A DNA stretch of 64,000 nucleotides from Macrostomum hystrix (taxonomy: Eukaryota > Platyhelminthes > Macrostomidae): positions 4,318,501 to 4,382,500 of the forward strand of contig CATNEN010000003.1 in NCBI GenBank assembly GCA_950097015.1, given 5' to 3'. Both the position numbers and the translations under genes were made by a program. The notes beneath the pieces are model-generated. The model saw only the letters and a program-made list of their open reading frames with translations, did not search any database and had not been told where the DNA came from. Below, in pieces: positions 35,301-45,398 of the stretch (within the stretch, counting starts at the first letter, position 1; every line of letters begins with the position of its first letter).

Positions 35301-36244
35301 GACCACTGAAAGACAGGGTTGTAATCCACTGAAAGACAGGCTTTGTAGACCACTGAAAGACAGGGTTGTAATCCACTGAAAGACAGGGTTCTAAACCACT
35401 GAAAGACAGGCTTTGTAGACCACTGAAAGACAGGGTTGTAATCCACTGAAAGACAGGGTTGTAACCCACTGAAAGACAGGGTTGTAACCCACTGAAAGAC
35501 AGGGTTGTAATCCACTGAAAGACAGGGTTGTAACCCACTGAAAGACAGGGTTGTAACCCACTGAAAGACAGTGCTGTAATCCACTGAAAGACAGGGCTGT
35601 AACCCACTGAAAGACAGTGCTGTAACCCACTGAAAGACAGGGTTGTAACCCACTGAAAGATAGGGCTGTAACCCACTGAAAGACAGGGTTGTAACCCACT
35701 GAAAGACAGGGTTGTAACCCACTGAAAGACAGGGTTGTTACCGACTGAAAGATAGGGCTGTAACCCACTGAAAGACAGGGTTGTAACCCACTGAAAGACA
35801 GGGTTGTAACCCACTGAAAGATAGGGCTGTAACCCACTGAAAGACAGGGTTGTAACCCACTGAAAGACAGGGTTGTAACCCACTGAAAGACAGGGTTGTA
35901 ACCCACTGAAAGACAGGGTTGTAATCCACTGAAAGACAGGGTTGTAACCCACTGAAAGACAGGGTTGTAACCCACTGAAAGACAGGGTTGTAACCCACTG
36001 AAAGACAGGGTTGTTACCGACTGAAAGATAGGGCTGTAACCCACTGAAAGACAGGGCTGTAACCCACTGAAAGACAGGGTTGTAACCTACTGAAAGACAG
36101 GGTTGTAACCCACTGAAAGATAGGGTTGTTACCGACTGAAAGATAGGGCTGTAACCCACTGAAAGACAGGGTTGTAACCCACTGAAAGACAGGGCTGTAA
36201 CCCACTGAAAGACAGGCTTTGTAGACCACTGAAAGACAGGGTTG
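32358..36244. repeat. 23-bp minisatellite, 3.9 kb, about 168 copies
   Basis: Largest array in the window. The core unit is gggttgtaacccactgaaag plus aca. Subtypes are gggctgtaaccc, gtgctgtaatcc, ggttctaaacc and ggctttgtagacc, arranged in runs; the left end (32395-32730) is almost pure ggctttgtagacc. The core has a gggtt-gt-aaccc inverted repeat. Because 23 is not a multiple of three and no unit has a minus-strand stop, all three minus frames stay open for up to 701 codons, which is an artefact of the repeat. A block with rare variants recurs 1,220 bp apart (see findings). Confidence 0.96.
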
Positions 36245-36712
36245 TAGCGAAGGATTTAGCGAAGGCCGAAGTTGGAGCCCGGATAGACAGGATGTGTTAC
36301 AAGATTACAATTCACATTATGTCCCGTGTCAAGCTGCAACATGCTACTGTCTGTAACCATGCCAAACAATAAGCTCGAGTTAAGATTAAAATTGCCAATA
36401 TACTAGCGCGTGCTTTTAAATGCCTATCTTATCTTTAGAAGCGTTTATAACATTATATTGTAACCAAGCGACAAGCTACGTTCGCTAACCAACTCAATTC
36501 AGTTTGAATGAGACGCAGACAAGTGCAGCTAAAAGTATGTACAAGATCAAGCTGCCCTCAACGTTAGAGGAGAGTAAAGTAAAGGAATTTTTTTTAACTG
36601 ACTAATCGACATTTTCAATCCGATATATGAACAAATTGGAAAGCCAGCTGACTCAACAGTAATAAGCAACAACTCGAATATCTAAAGCACTAAATTAATT
36701 ACCAACTAATGA
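36245..36712. other. spacer upstream of the second tRNA-Lys
   Basis: Unique AT-rich sequence. I see nothing beyond the tRNA that follows. Confidence 0.45.
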
Positions 36713-36785
36713 GCCCGGATAGCTCAGTCGGTAGAGCATCAGACTTTTAATCTGAGGGTCCGGGGTTCGAGTCCCCGTTCGGGCG
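36713..36785 (+). tRNA. tRNA-Lys(UUU), second copy
   Basis: Base-for-base identical over 73 nt to the gene at 27698 (same acceptor stem, TTT anticodon and A and B boxes), while the flanks are unrelated. A T-rich run follows within a few bases (36788-36792) and again at about 36797. It is intronless and should be transcribed by Pol III. Confidence 0.97.
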
Positions 36786-36983
36786 GTTATTTTTGTTAAT
36801 TTTTTATTTCTAATCTTAGTCGTGAATGGAAGAAATGTAAATCCGCTATTGTCTAGAGCAATAAGAAATTTAATTTTTTATTTATGTATTAGGTTAAAAT
36901 ATTTACTGACAGTTACAATTACGGTCGCAAAAAGCGTCATTTTCAAAACCTCAATATCCAAAAAATGAAAGTAAAAAAGAACA

Positions 36984-37846
36984 GAAGGATTTAAGATGCC
37001 AGTTTCGGAGTGAACAACAGAAGGATATCAGATGGCAGTTTCGGAGTGAACAACAGAAGGATATCAGATGGCAGTTTCGGAGGGAACAACAGAAGGATAT
37101 CAGATGGCAGTTTCGGAGGGAACAACAGAAGGATATCAGATGGCAGTTTCGGAGTGAACAACAGAAGGATATCAGATGGCAGTTTCGGAGTGAACAACAG
37201 AAGGATATCAGATGGCAGTTTCGGAGGGAACAACAGAAGGATATCAGATGGCAGTTTCGGAGTGAACAACAGAAGGATATCAGATGGCAGTTTCGGAGTG
37301 AACAACAGAAGGATATCAGATGGCAGTTTCGGAGTGAACAACAGAAGGATATCAGATGGCAGTTTCGGAGGGAACAACAGAAGGATATCAGATGGCAGTT
37401 TCGGAGTGAACAACAGAAGGATATCAGATGGCAGTTTCGGACTGAACAACAGAAGGATATCAGATGGCAGTTTCGGAGTGAACAACAGAAGGATATCAGA
37501 TGGCAGTTTCGGAGTGAACAACAGAAGGATATCAGATGGCAGTTTCGGACTGAACAACAGAAGGATATCAGATGGCAGTTTCGGACTGAACAACAGAAGG
37601 ATATCAGATGGCAGTTTCGGAGTGAACAACAGAAGGATATCAGATGGCAGTTTCGTAGTGAACAACAGAAGGATATCAGATGGCAGTTTCGGAGTGAACA
37701 ACAGAAGGATATCAGATGGCAGTTTCGTAGTGAACAACAGAAGGATATCAGATGGCAGTTTCGGAGGGAACAACAGAAGGATATCAGATGGCAGTTTCGG
37801 AAGGAACAACAGAAGGATATCAGATGGCAGTTTCGGAAGGAACAAG
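36984..37846. repeat. 36-bp minisatellite, about 23 copies
   Basis: Unit of 36 bp with aacaacagaaggatatcaga and tggcagtttcggagtg; the last bases vary (gtg, ggg, ctg, aag). The length is a multiple of three and stops are absent in several frames on both strands, so three reading frames exceed 300 codons. The plus frame reads a 12-residue NNRRISDGSFGV repeat. I see no gene-like flanks. Confidence 0.95.
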
Positions 37847-38469
37847 TTACAGAACTTCGAATTAAAAATAACGAAAACAGGGGCAAATCCTACTAGCGAA
37901 CAGACTTCTTTGTCCAAATAATAGTCAAGCCAAATTCCAGATCTTTTATATTTTCATGTCCAAAAATCGGACGTTGCAAGAAAAAAACACAGGTCTCAGG
38001 GTAGGCGAAGCTGTTTGTTTGGCGAAATTGTTACTAGCCAAACTTGGAGCTATAATTATCGAACGGTACGTCAGTCAGTCAGTTAAAGATTGCTCAAATT
38101 CCTTAAATATAGAAAATAATGGTTAACTCGCACAGGTTTCATTGAGATGGTAGGCAAATTAACAAATAAAACGAATAAATGTAAATCAAAAAGGTCACAT
38201 TGCCCCATTAATTCTGTGGGGACACTACAGCCACGGTCCGACCTATAATGGATTAGAAATTAGCTTTCAGGTCGCATAAAGGTGGTTAAAATATTCGCTC
38301 TTTAATATATATATAAAGTATGTAGTAGGCAGATAGTAATTAGTTCAGGCAGCAAATTAACTGAATGCTAGGCATGCAGCTGAATAGTAAATTCTTGCTT
38401 CATGATAAAACACTGAATAAATTAACTAATTTAGTACAAAGATGGAAATAACGGCAAGGTCCGCTTGTC
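37847..38469. other. AT-rich spacer, nothing recognised
   Basis: No gene or repeat is supported. Confidence 0.45.
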
Positions 38470-38950
38470 AATGACCGAAATCCTACAGTAGATAATGACC
38501 GTATTGTCTTAATTGACAATATGACAGAAATCCTTCAGTAGATAATGACCGTATTGTCTTAATTGACAATATGACAGAAATCCTACAGTAGATAATGACC
38601 GTATTGTCTTAATTGACAATATGACAGAAATCCTACAGTAGATAATGACCGTATTGTCTTAATTGACAATATGACCGAAATCCTACAGTAGATAATGACC
38701 GTATTGTCTTAATTGACAATATGACAGAAATCCTACAGTAGATAATGACCGTATTATCTTAATTGACAATATGACAGAAATCCTACAGTAGATAATGACC
38801 GTATTATCTTAATTAACAGTATGATCGAAATCCTACAGTAGATAATGACCGTATTGTCTTAATTAACAGTATGATCGAAATCCTACAGTAGATAATGACC
38901 GTATTGTCTTAATTAACAGTATGATCGAAATCCTACAGTAAATGAAGACC
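38470..38950. repeat. 50-bp minisatellite with internal palindrome, about 9 copies
   Basis: Unit of 50 bp: gacagaaatcctacagtaga, taatgaccgt, then attgtcttaattgacaat, which is a palindrome with arms attgtc and gacaat. The last three units share a variant (aattaacagtatgatcg) that breaks one arm. Confidence 0.94.
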
Positions 38951-39208
38951 ATTTCGTCAAATTAACAAGGACCAAAGGTTTGTACTCAACAAAGACCAAC
39001 TAATAATAATGCACCTAACAACAGAACATTAATTGCAAGCAATTTTTTACTAACAAAAAACCGAATCGGATCAAAAGTACAATAAAAACGAAATTTTTGT
39101 CGCACTAGCGGGTCCTGATTAAGGCAGTAAAAGTTGGCGGAGACCAGAAAAAAACGAATAATTTGAACAATGTCAAGACAGTTTTGTCTGACTGTTTTTA
39201 TATTTTTT

Positions 39209-42200
39209 TTACTTCTTTCCGGCGGTCGAAGAAACTTTGCTTGTTTTAACGCTGGCAACTTTGTTTGGAACGGATAACTTGCAATTATTATTGTTATTAT
39301 TGTCACTGTTGTTGCTGCCGCCAATGGAGGTAGTAGTGGCGGTGCTTGCTGGCACTGCGGAAGAAGCGGCGGCAGCGCTGGCCGCGGTGAGGCAGTGGGC
39401 GCACAGCATGGCGTGACAGCTGTGACAGGAATCGGCCTGGAATAATTCGCGCAGATTTTGTCTGTAAGAGCCTGTTTCACTGTCTGTACTTTCGACAGTC
39501 ATTTTGGTATTTCTGTAAGCCTGTCATCCTGATCTGTAAGGTTTACCTGTCATAGTGTAAACCTGTCAAGCGTAAACCTGTCATATCATTCTTTCAGTCT
39601 GTTAGCTTCGTCTGAAAACCTGTCATCTTGGTCTGTAAGCCAGTTTTCCAGGTCAATAAGCCTGTTATTATGGTCTGTAAGTCTGTTATTATGGTCTGTA
39701 AGCCTGTTATCTTGGTCTGTTAGCCTGTTATTATGGTCTGTAAGCCTGTTATCTTGGTCTGTAAGCCTGTTATTAAGGTCTGTAGGCCTGTTTTCCAGGT
39801 TTGTAAGCCCGTTATTATGGTCTGTAAGCCTGTTATTATGGTCTGTAAGCCTGTTATTATGGTCTGTAAGCCTGTTATCCAGGTCTGTAAGCCTGTTATC
39901 CAGGTCTGTAAGCCTGTTATCCAGGTCTGTAAGCCTGTTATCCAGGTCTGTAAGCCTGTTATCCAGGTCTGTAAGCCTGTTATCCAGGTCTGTAAGTCTG
40001 TCATCCAGGTCTGTAAGATTGTCATACTGGTCAAAACAAGTCATACTGGTAAGCAAACAAGTCACCCATCTGTTTGCCTGTTGGACTAAGCAACACGGTC
40101 TTACAGTTCGTATTAATGCCTATAGACAGGTGGGATGAAACTCGCCTGTTTCTCCATGCGCTTAACCCTAGACTGAATCTTGGCAGCTCGCCTATCGGCC
40201 TTGGGCGCCATTGCGGCCAGATAGGGAATCTCGGTCACGTGCTCGCGAATAGCGGACACCAGGTGACTCTCTTCCACCGCCAAATCCTCGAGCGATTCGG
40301 GCCGCTGTAGGCTGCTGCCGGCGGCTCTGAGACTGGCCTGTGAGAATCATTTTGTCGAGCAGATTTCTTCGCTTTATTTTTGTTTGTTAAAACTTATAAA
40401 TGTTCAATAAAATATATTTCACAGTCTTACCTGGAATCGATAACAGATATTAAGGCTATTCTCCAATAGCAGCAGCTTATTATACTTTATCGAATCCCTG
40501 TCTAGGTAGGGGTGACGCTTGAGCACCTTTAGCAGACGCTTGTAGGCCTGAGTAAGGGAGAAATTGATGTTATTACAATTCAGAATAGATCTACTTATAT
40601 AACAGCAGAAGATACATGGGACATACTCAATTGAATTATCTGAAGAAGGATAAATAAATATACAAACGAATGAGGTGAAGGATAAAGACCTACTACAAGT
40701 AATCAAGAGGAGGAGAAATAACAAACAAATAAACTATAGGTTTAAGATCAGTGAAAGAAATGAGGGGAATAATTAATTTCTGCCTCTACGGAACGCAAAG
40801 TAGAAGACAATCGAATACAAATGTCAACAGGTATAAAAAGCTCACCTGCTTCTCCGAATAGCGCGAGTACACATTCTGCAGGCGACTGCGAGCAACTGAA
40901 TCAGCAGTTGGATCTACTTCGCAGTGGGGCAGGCCAACAGGCGAATGATGATCGGACACTGGGCCGATAAAGCCGAACGACATTGGCGACTGATATTGTC
41001 CGCCGCGATGTACAATCTGCTGTTGATAAAGCCGGCGCTGTTGCTGTTGCTGCTGTTGCTGGCGAAGCTGACTGTTGAACTTCTGCGCCGCGGAGCTCAC
41101 AGCCAGTGATGCCCGACGCTGTGTTTTGTCTAACGACAAAGCCGAAGCGGCTCCAGTTGCAGTTGAAGCGACATCGTCCGTTGCTGAATTAGCCGAAGCG
41201 CTAGTCGCCACATCGACGTCGCCAGTAGCTAGACAATCGTCAGCGAGCAGATCGAATTTCTCGCGTCCATCGGACCAGGGACTGATGCCGCTAAGTGCGC
41301 GCTTCGCCGCGCTAACGCCAAGGAGCTCTTCCGGCGTCAGGGTGCAAGTGCTGGACGATAGGCGCTTGCGAGAGGTCAACGGCCGACTCCATACGATTAG
41401 GGCTGGTGTGTCAGACCTAAGGTTAGGAGGGCGAACGAATTCGGGATTTTATAGATGGGAGAATTTCGAGTTTCAATAGCTACGGCTCTTGCTTCGATTC
41501 TAGCTGCAGCTCCTGCTTCGATTCTAGCTGCAGCTCTTGCTTCGATTCTAACTGCAGCTCCTGCTTTGCTTCCAGCTAAGAGTCGTGCTTCGATTCTAGC
41601 CGCGGCTCCTGCTTCGATTCTAGCTGCGGCTCTTGCTTCGATTCTAGCTGCGGCTCCTGCTTCGATTCTAGCTGCAGCTCCTGCTTCGATTCTGGCTGCA
41701 GCTCCTGCTTCGATTCTAACCGCAGCTCCTGCTTCGATTCTAGCTGCAGTTCCTGCTTGGATTCTAGCTGCAGCTCTTGCTTCGATTCCAGTGGCAGCTC
41801 CTGCTTCGATTCTAGCTGCAGCTCTTGCTTCGATTCCAGCGGCAGCTCCTGCTTCGATTCTAGCTGCAGCTCTTGCTTCGATTCTAACCGCAGCTCCTGC
41901 TTCGATTCTAGCTGTGGCTCCTGCTTCGATTTTAGCCACAGCTCTTGCTTCGATTCCAGCAGCAGCTCTTGCTTCGATTCTAGCTGTGGCTCCTTCCACA
42001 ATTCTGTAGCTAAACCTGTATCTGGGGTTCTATGGCTCCTGCTGACTTCTGCTACACTTTCTGTTGCAACTTTACTACGATACTAGCTGTGCCTATGTCT
42101 CTTGCAATTTGAACTTTGCAAATACTAGGCATAGGCCTAGTTGGAAAAGATTGCAACAATTCAAGGTTTAAGATTTCATAAAAGACACTTAGCTACTTAC

Positions 42201-42382
42201 TTTGAGCTAGGTACAACATACACTTGGGTCTCCCTGCCCTCAAAGTTAGGTACAGTTCCAGAGGTCTTCAATCCATCAGTTTTATCAGTAATAGTACTCT
42301 TTAAACGCTTGGCCTTTAACCCATCCAGAGTAAATTGAGCTAGAAGAGGATCTGAATTCAATTGCATTAGGCTGGTCTCCAT
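39209..42382 (-). CDS. unrecognised five-exon gene
   Basis: I assemble five minus-strand exons, 42382-42201, 41416-40846, 40547-40431, 40337-40146 and 39436-39209, giving 429 residues in consistent frame. Exon 1 opens at an ATG (METSLMQLNSDPLLAQF) and ends with donor gtaagt. Exon 2 is Ser/Ala-rich with a polyglutamine run and motifs RKRLSSSTCTLTPEELLG and SGISPWSDG. Exon 3 is a conserved-looking basic helix segment (AYKRLLKVLKRHPYLDRD). Exon 4 contains a charged helix and ends at a GC donor (cag/gcgagt). Exon 5 has CHSCHAMLCAHC, a CxxC-x4-CxxC zinc-binding-like motif, a poly-Ala and poly-Asn tract and a stop. I recognise no family; a nuclear regulatory protein is a guess. Introns 1 and 4 carry minisatellites. 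The start is head to head with KDM1A. If the GC donor is wrong, exon 4 would end 10 codons later at a stop. Confidence 0.65.
39590..40045. repeat. 21-bp minisatellite in intron 4 of the unknown gene
   Basis: Unit of 21 bp: ggtctgtaagcctgttatcc plus a, with ttatgg and ttcttgg type variants, about 21 copies. It is open on both strands; the minus strand reads NRLTDLD heptads. Confidence 0.93.
41478..41998. repeat. 24-bp minisatellite in intron 1 of the unknown gene
   Basis: Unit of 24 bp: gcttcgattctagctgcagc plus tcct, about 21 copies with scattered changes. Open in several frames because 24 is a multiple of three. It lies wholly between exon 1 (ends 42201) and exon 2 (starts 41416). Confidence 0.93.
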
Positions 42383-42689
42383 GCTGACTGATATTAGTAT
42401 TCTGAAAGGTAGGTTTCTTCATAGAAATAGAAAAGATAAAAGAAATGCCAATATGAAAGAATAGGCCTATAATGTAACAGAAGGTGATAATTTAGTTTTA
42501 TATATTTAATATATAATAATACTATATAAAAATACTATATATATAATAAATATTTAATATTTAAGCTCTTAGCGCTAGATTTTAGCTCTAGCACTTTGCA
42601 AATAAATGACATAAGATCAGTTAGGCTTCTTATTAGGGCCTACTAGGCTGACTCACTCCATTTATGAATTCAAAGTTCAAATAAAACTT

Positions 42690-42848
42690 TTTAGGCCTAG
42701 CTATTTTTAGCTAGAGCCAATAATTTTTTTGATGTTGATGTTGCCTTATAGATTTCATTACCCTACTTTTAGGCCTAGCTATTTTTAGCTAGAGCCAATA
42801 ATTTTTTTTATGTTGATGTTGCCTTATAGATTTCATTACCCTACTTTT
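42690..42848. repeat. tandem duplication of about 79 bp, two copies
   Basis: Two consecutive copies of a segment containing ttaggcctagctatttttag and gatgttgatgttgccttata, differing by one or two bases. Confidence 0.85.
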
Positions 42849-42954
42849 AGGCCTAGGAAGGGGGTCAGTGGCAGAGGAATTAGGCCTAATATGCTTAAAA
42901 TGTACATAAAAAGTTCATTTCTGCAACAAGGCCACATTCATTTGGGGTATAGCC

Positions 42955-43165
42955 ACAGAGATAATGCAATTTATACCATAGAGGGCCAACCTCCAAGGCA
43001 CAGTGAGAGTGTACACTAGGCCCTACTTGATAAAAAGATGCACACACCTGTGAGCATATGACTGCATACAGTCTACATCCATGATCCATGTGCCCAATTG
43101 CTTAGGAGTCAGCTGTCAGCAATATGTACAGAATTGCCTCCTTGCAGGGTGCAGGTTTAAGTGTC
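42955..43165 (+). repeat. dispersed repeat family B, diverged copy
   Basis: Shares gagggccaacctccaaggca and, after an insertion-like stretch, cagaattgcctccttgcagg with the other family-B copies. Confidence 0.5.
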
Positions 43166-44471
43166 ACCAAATGATGAGCTTTTGCATGCAGCCTCCTGCA
43201 GTTTTATTATTATTAAATCTTATTATTTTTATTAGGCCTAGCCTAGGAGTCCAGGACTTTGATTAGGCCTAGGTCCATATTTAGCACTAGGCCCCCTAGG
43301 CCTAGTATTTACAAGCCTTGCAAATTGAAAAGGCAACCATGGTGCTAGTGATCGCAATTTTATGTTTAGCTATAAGCATCTTACATAAATAGGCCTACAG
43401 TTCAACCTATAGTCTGATCCAATAATTAAAGTGCATGCAACAAAACAACAAAGGTCAAACTCGAGCAATAGTGCCCGCGGAAATGATATCAAAAATTGTA
43501 ATTAAAACATGCATTAATAAAAGCAATGTGCCGAGCTATATTCAGTGCACAGATTTTAGATATTTTTAATACTAGGCCTAACAGTCGTCATTTTTTTCTT
43601 AAAATATTCTACCCATGCAAGCAAGCTTTCTGGCCTTTTGACAAAGTCCAGCATGACCTAAATTTCGGCGCTTAAATTTGCGCAAAAAACTATTTTATTA
43701 CTGTTTAATTATAAATAAGTTCAAAGCGTCTATATATTTTTTTGATAGTTGATCGCTACATAATTAATACAAGAACAGTTTATTTCGCGTTAATTTTTTA
43801 CAAATGTTGTTTAATGCTATAACGCGTTTTAATTTTCTTTTTTTCAGAGATTTCTTACTTTTTCAGTGTCATCTGTCAAATTTCTCCCGACTCGTAGACT
43901 TACGAGTCTCGTACATTGATCAATCTGTCCCTTTTTGTTTGCTAGATTGATTGTAGCTATACAGCTCACTATTTAATGAAAAGGGCTCTGCCCATATGAT
44001 GCGTAGAACACTTGCAGTAATCGGAAGCGTAAATTCTTACATATTCTCAGTATTGTTTTCAGGTATAGTGAGGGTGACTAGCTTGGTAGGCCTAATTTAT
44101 TTAACTATTTATGAACATTTATTAAACGACTATGTATTTCCATTGTTTTCTTCTTTCAGTGCTTTGTAAAAAAATGAATTATAAGTAGTTGAATAGGCCC
44201 TAGTATGAACTAGGCCTAGGCCTATTTACTGAATTGCATTCTCCACTTCTCCCCTATCCTATAATTTTTAGAGGCAGTGTTTAAAAAAGTTTCAAATATA
44301 CTCATAGCTATTTAATTTCATAAAAGTTTATAACTAAGTAACTACTTGTTTGTTTGATTCTTAAGCATACTCAAATTTAGTGTCTAAATCATTTTTGTTG
44401 ATTTAAATTGTGTTCCCGTACCTATGACAGTCTATATTTTTTTTAAGAATTTCAGAATGTACAAAGAATTA

Positions 44472-44545
44472 CACCTGCCCCAATTGGTCCAGATGTGCTG
44501 CAATAGTGCAATTTGCATCAAACAACTCAGCTGTAGCTATTGCAC
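44472..44545 (-). mobile_element. family-A SINE 3' fragment, reverse
   Basis: acacctgccccaattggtcc is the complement of the SINE tail, and the next bases match its GC-rich 3' part. The matching reversed tRNA-like head lies at 45222-45290, so one old SINE may have been split by later insertions. Confidence 0.5.
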
Positions 44546-44584
44546 AGTGTATCTGAAATGAGGGCTATATATTGCTACTCAGGT

Positions 44585-44770
44585 TTGTCATGCTATTTAT
44601 GACCTTGGGGGCCAACTTCCAAGGCAAAGTGAAGTGTAAACTGCCTGAAAATGAGAAAGTCTGGGCAGTTGTACATACCTATATGATATACACCTGTATG
44701 TGTGTGCTCAGAAGTCAATGAAGTGGGCAAAATTGCTTCCTCACTAGCTGTGGGTCAGTGTTAACGAAAG
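44585..44770 (+). repeat. dispersed repeat family B copy
   Basis: ggggccaacttccaaggcaa at the start, then gtgtgtgctcagaagtcaat and aattgcttcctcactagctg near the end, matching the copy at 59590-59705. Confidence 0.6.
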
Positions 44771-44814
44771 ATATACCATTGCCTAGTTCTCTCCTGGAAT
44801 TAGTATTTTATAAT

Positions 44815-45194
44815 GCAGTGCTTATCCCCACGGTACCGTAGAAATATTTTTTGTCTTATTCCTACGGTACCATGGGAATAATTTCCTGCTTATCCGCATG
44901 GCACACTGATGAGATAGCTGTTCTATCTTCAACATATTCCGTGGGAATAATTTTATATACTTAAAAAAGCCACCATATTGGTTAACTAATTGCAAAAAAA
45001 TCAGAAAACTTTAATTTGTTTACTTGCTTTGAAAAACCGGAAGAAAAAAAGAAAATTGCAGTCATGATAAAAAGATAGATGATACGGACAGCTATCTCGT
45101 CAGTGTGCCGTGCGGATAAGCAGGAAATTATTCCCACGGTACCATAGGAATAAGACAAAAATTATTTCTACAGTACCATAGGGATAAGCACTGC
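44815..45194. mobile_element. MITE-like element with about 120-bp terminal inverted repeats
   Basis: Left arm from gcagtgcttatcccc (44815) through attcctacggtaccatggga and cttatccgcatggcacactg. The right arm is the near-perfect complement, ending ggataagcactgc at 45194. The roughly 130-bp middle is AT-rich. attttataat occurs immediately left of the element and, offset by one base, immediately right, a probable target duplication. No coding capacity. The TIR-based family is not identified. Confidence 0.82.
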
Positions 45195-45221
45195 CATTTT
45201 ATAATTTCAGTATTTCAGTAA

Positions 45222-45290
45222 AGTCAGGAAAATCAAACCCCCTAACCTTTAAGTCATAAATCTAATGCTCTAACCACTAACCTAAAATCC
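45222..45290 (-). mobile_element. family-A SINE tRNA-like head, reverse
   Basis: Reversed B box aatcaaaccccc and the anticodon-arm-like taagtcataaatctaatgct followed by a reversed A-box region. It is possibly the head of the SINE whose tail lies at 44472. Confidence 0.5.
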
Positions 45291-45398
45291 CTATTAGAGT
45301 CAGATTGAGTGTCAAATGGATTCAGTAATGTATCGCTTTGTATTTTTATTTCTGATCATCTAAGTTGTTGTAACTCCTATTTTTTATCTTGGCATTAG

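Larger units (their letters stand above)
42383..44471. other. intergenic region between head-to-head genes, rich in TAGGCCTA
   Basis: It contains the promoter side of the unknown minus-strand gene and possibly 5' exons of KDM1A. Features I can see are a roughly 80-bp tandem duplication (42690-42848), a family-B repeat (42955-43165), many copies of the palindrome taggccta, and a small hairpin with arms gactcgta/tacgagtc at 43889-43908. No coding exon is recognised. Confidence 0.5.

Noticed and set aside
32287-36229. Several minus-strand open frames of 100 to 701 codons reading LSFSGLQPCLSVGYNPVFQW-like repeats
   Set aside because: They are the 23-bp minisatellite read in all three minus frames; no unit contains a stop. 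No start context, flanking domain or splice site supports translation.
36951-37921. Three overlapping open frames of over 300 codons on both strands (for example NNRRISDGSFGV repeats)
   Set aside because: The 36-bp repeat is stop-free in several frames and divisible by three. Overlapping frames on both strands argue for a repeat artefact.
41397-42086. Alanine-, serine- and leucine-rich frames of 100-200 codons on both strands
   Set aside because: They come from the 24-bp minisatellite in intron 1 of the unknown gene.
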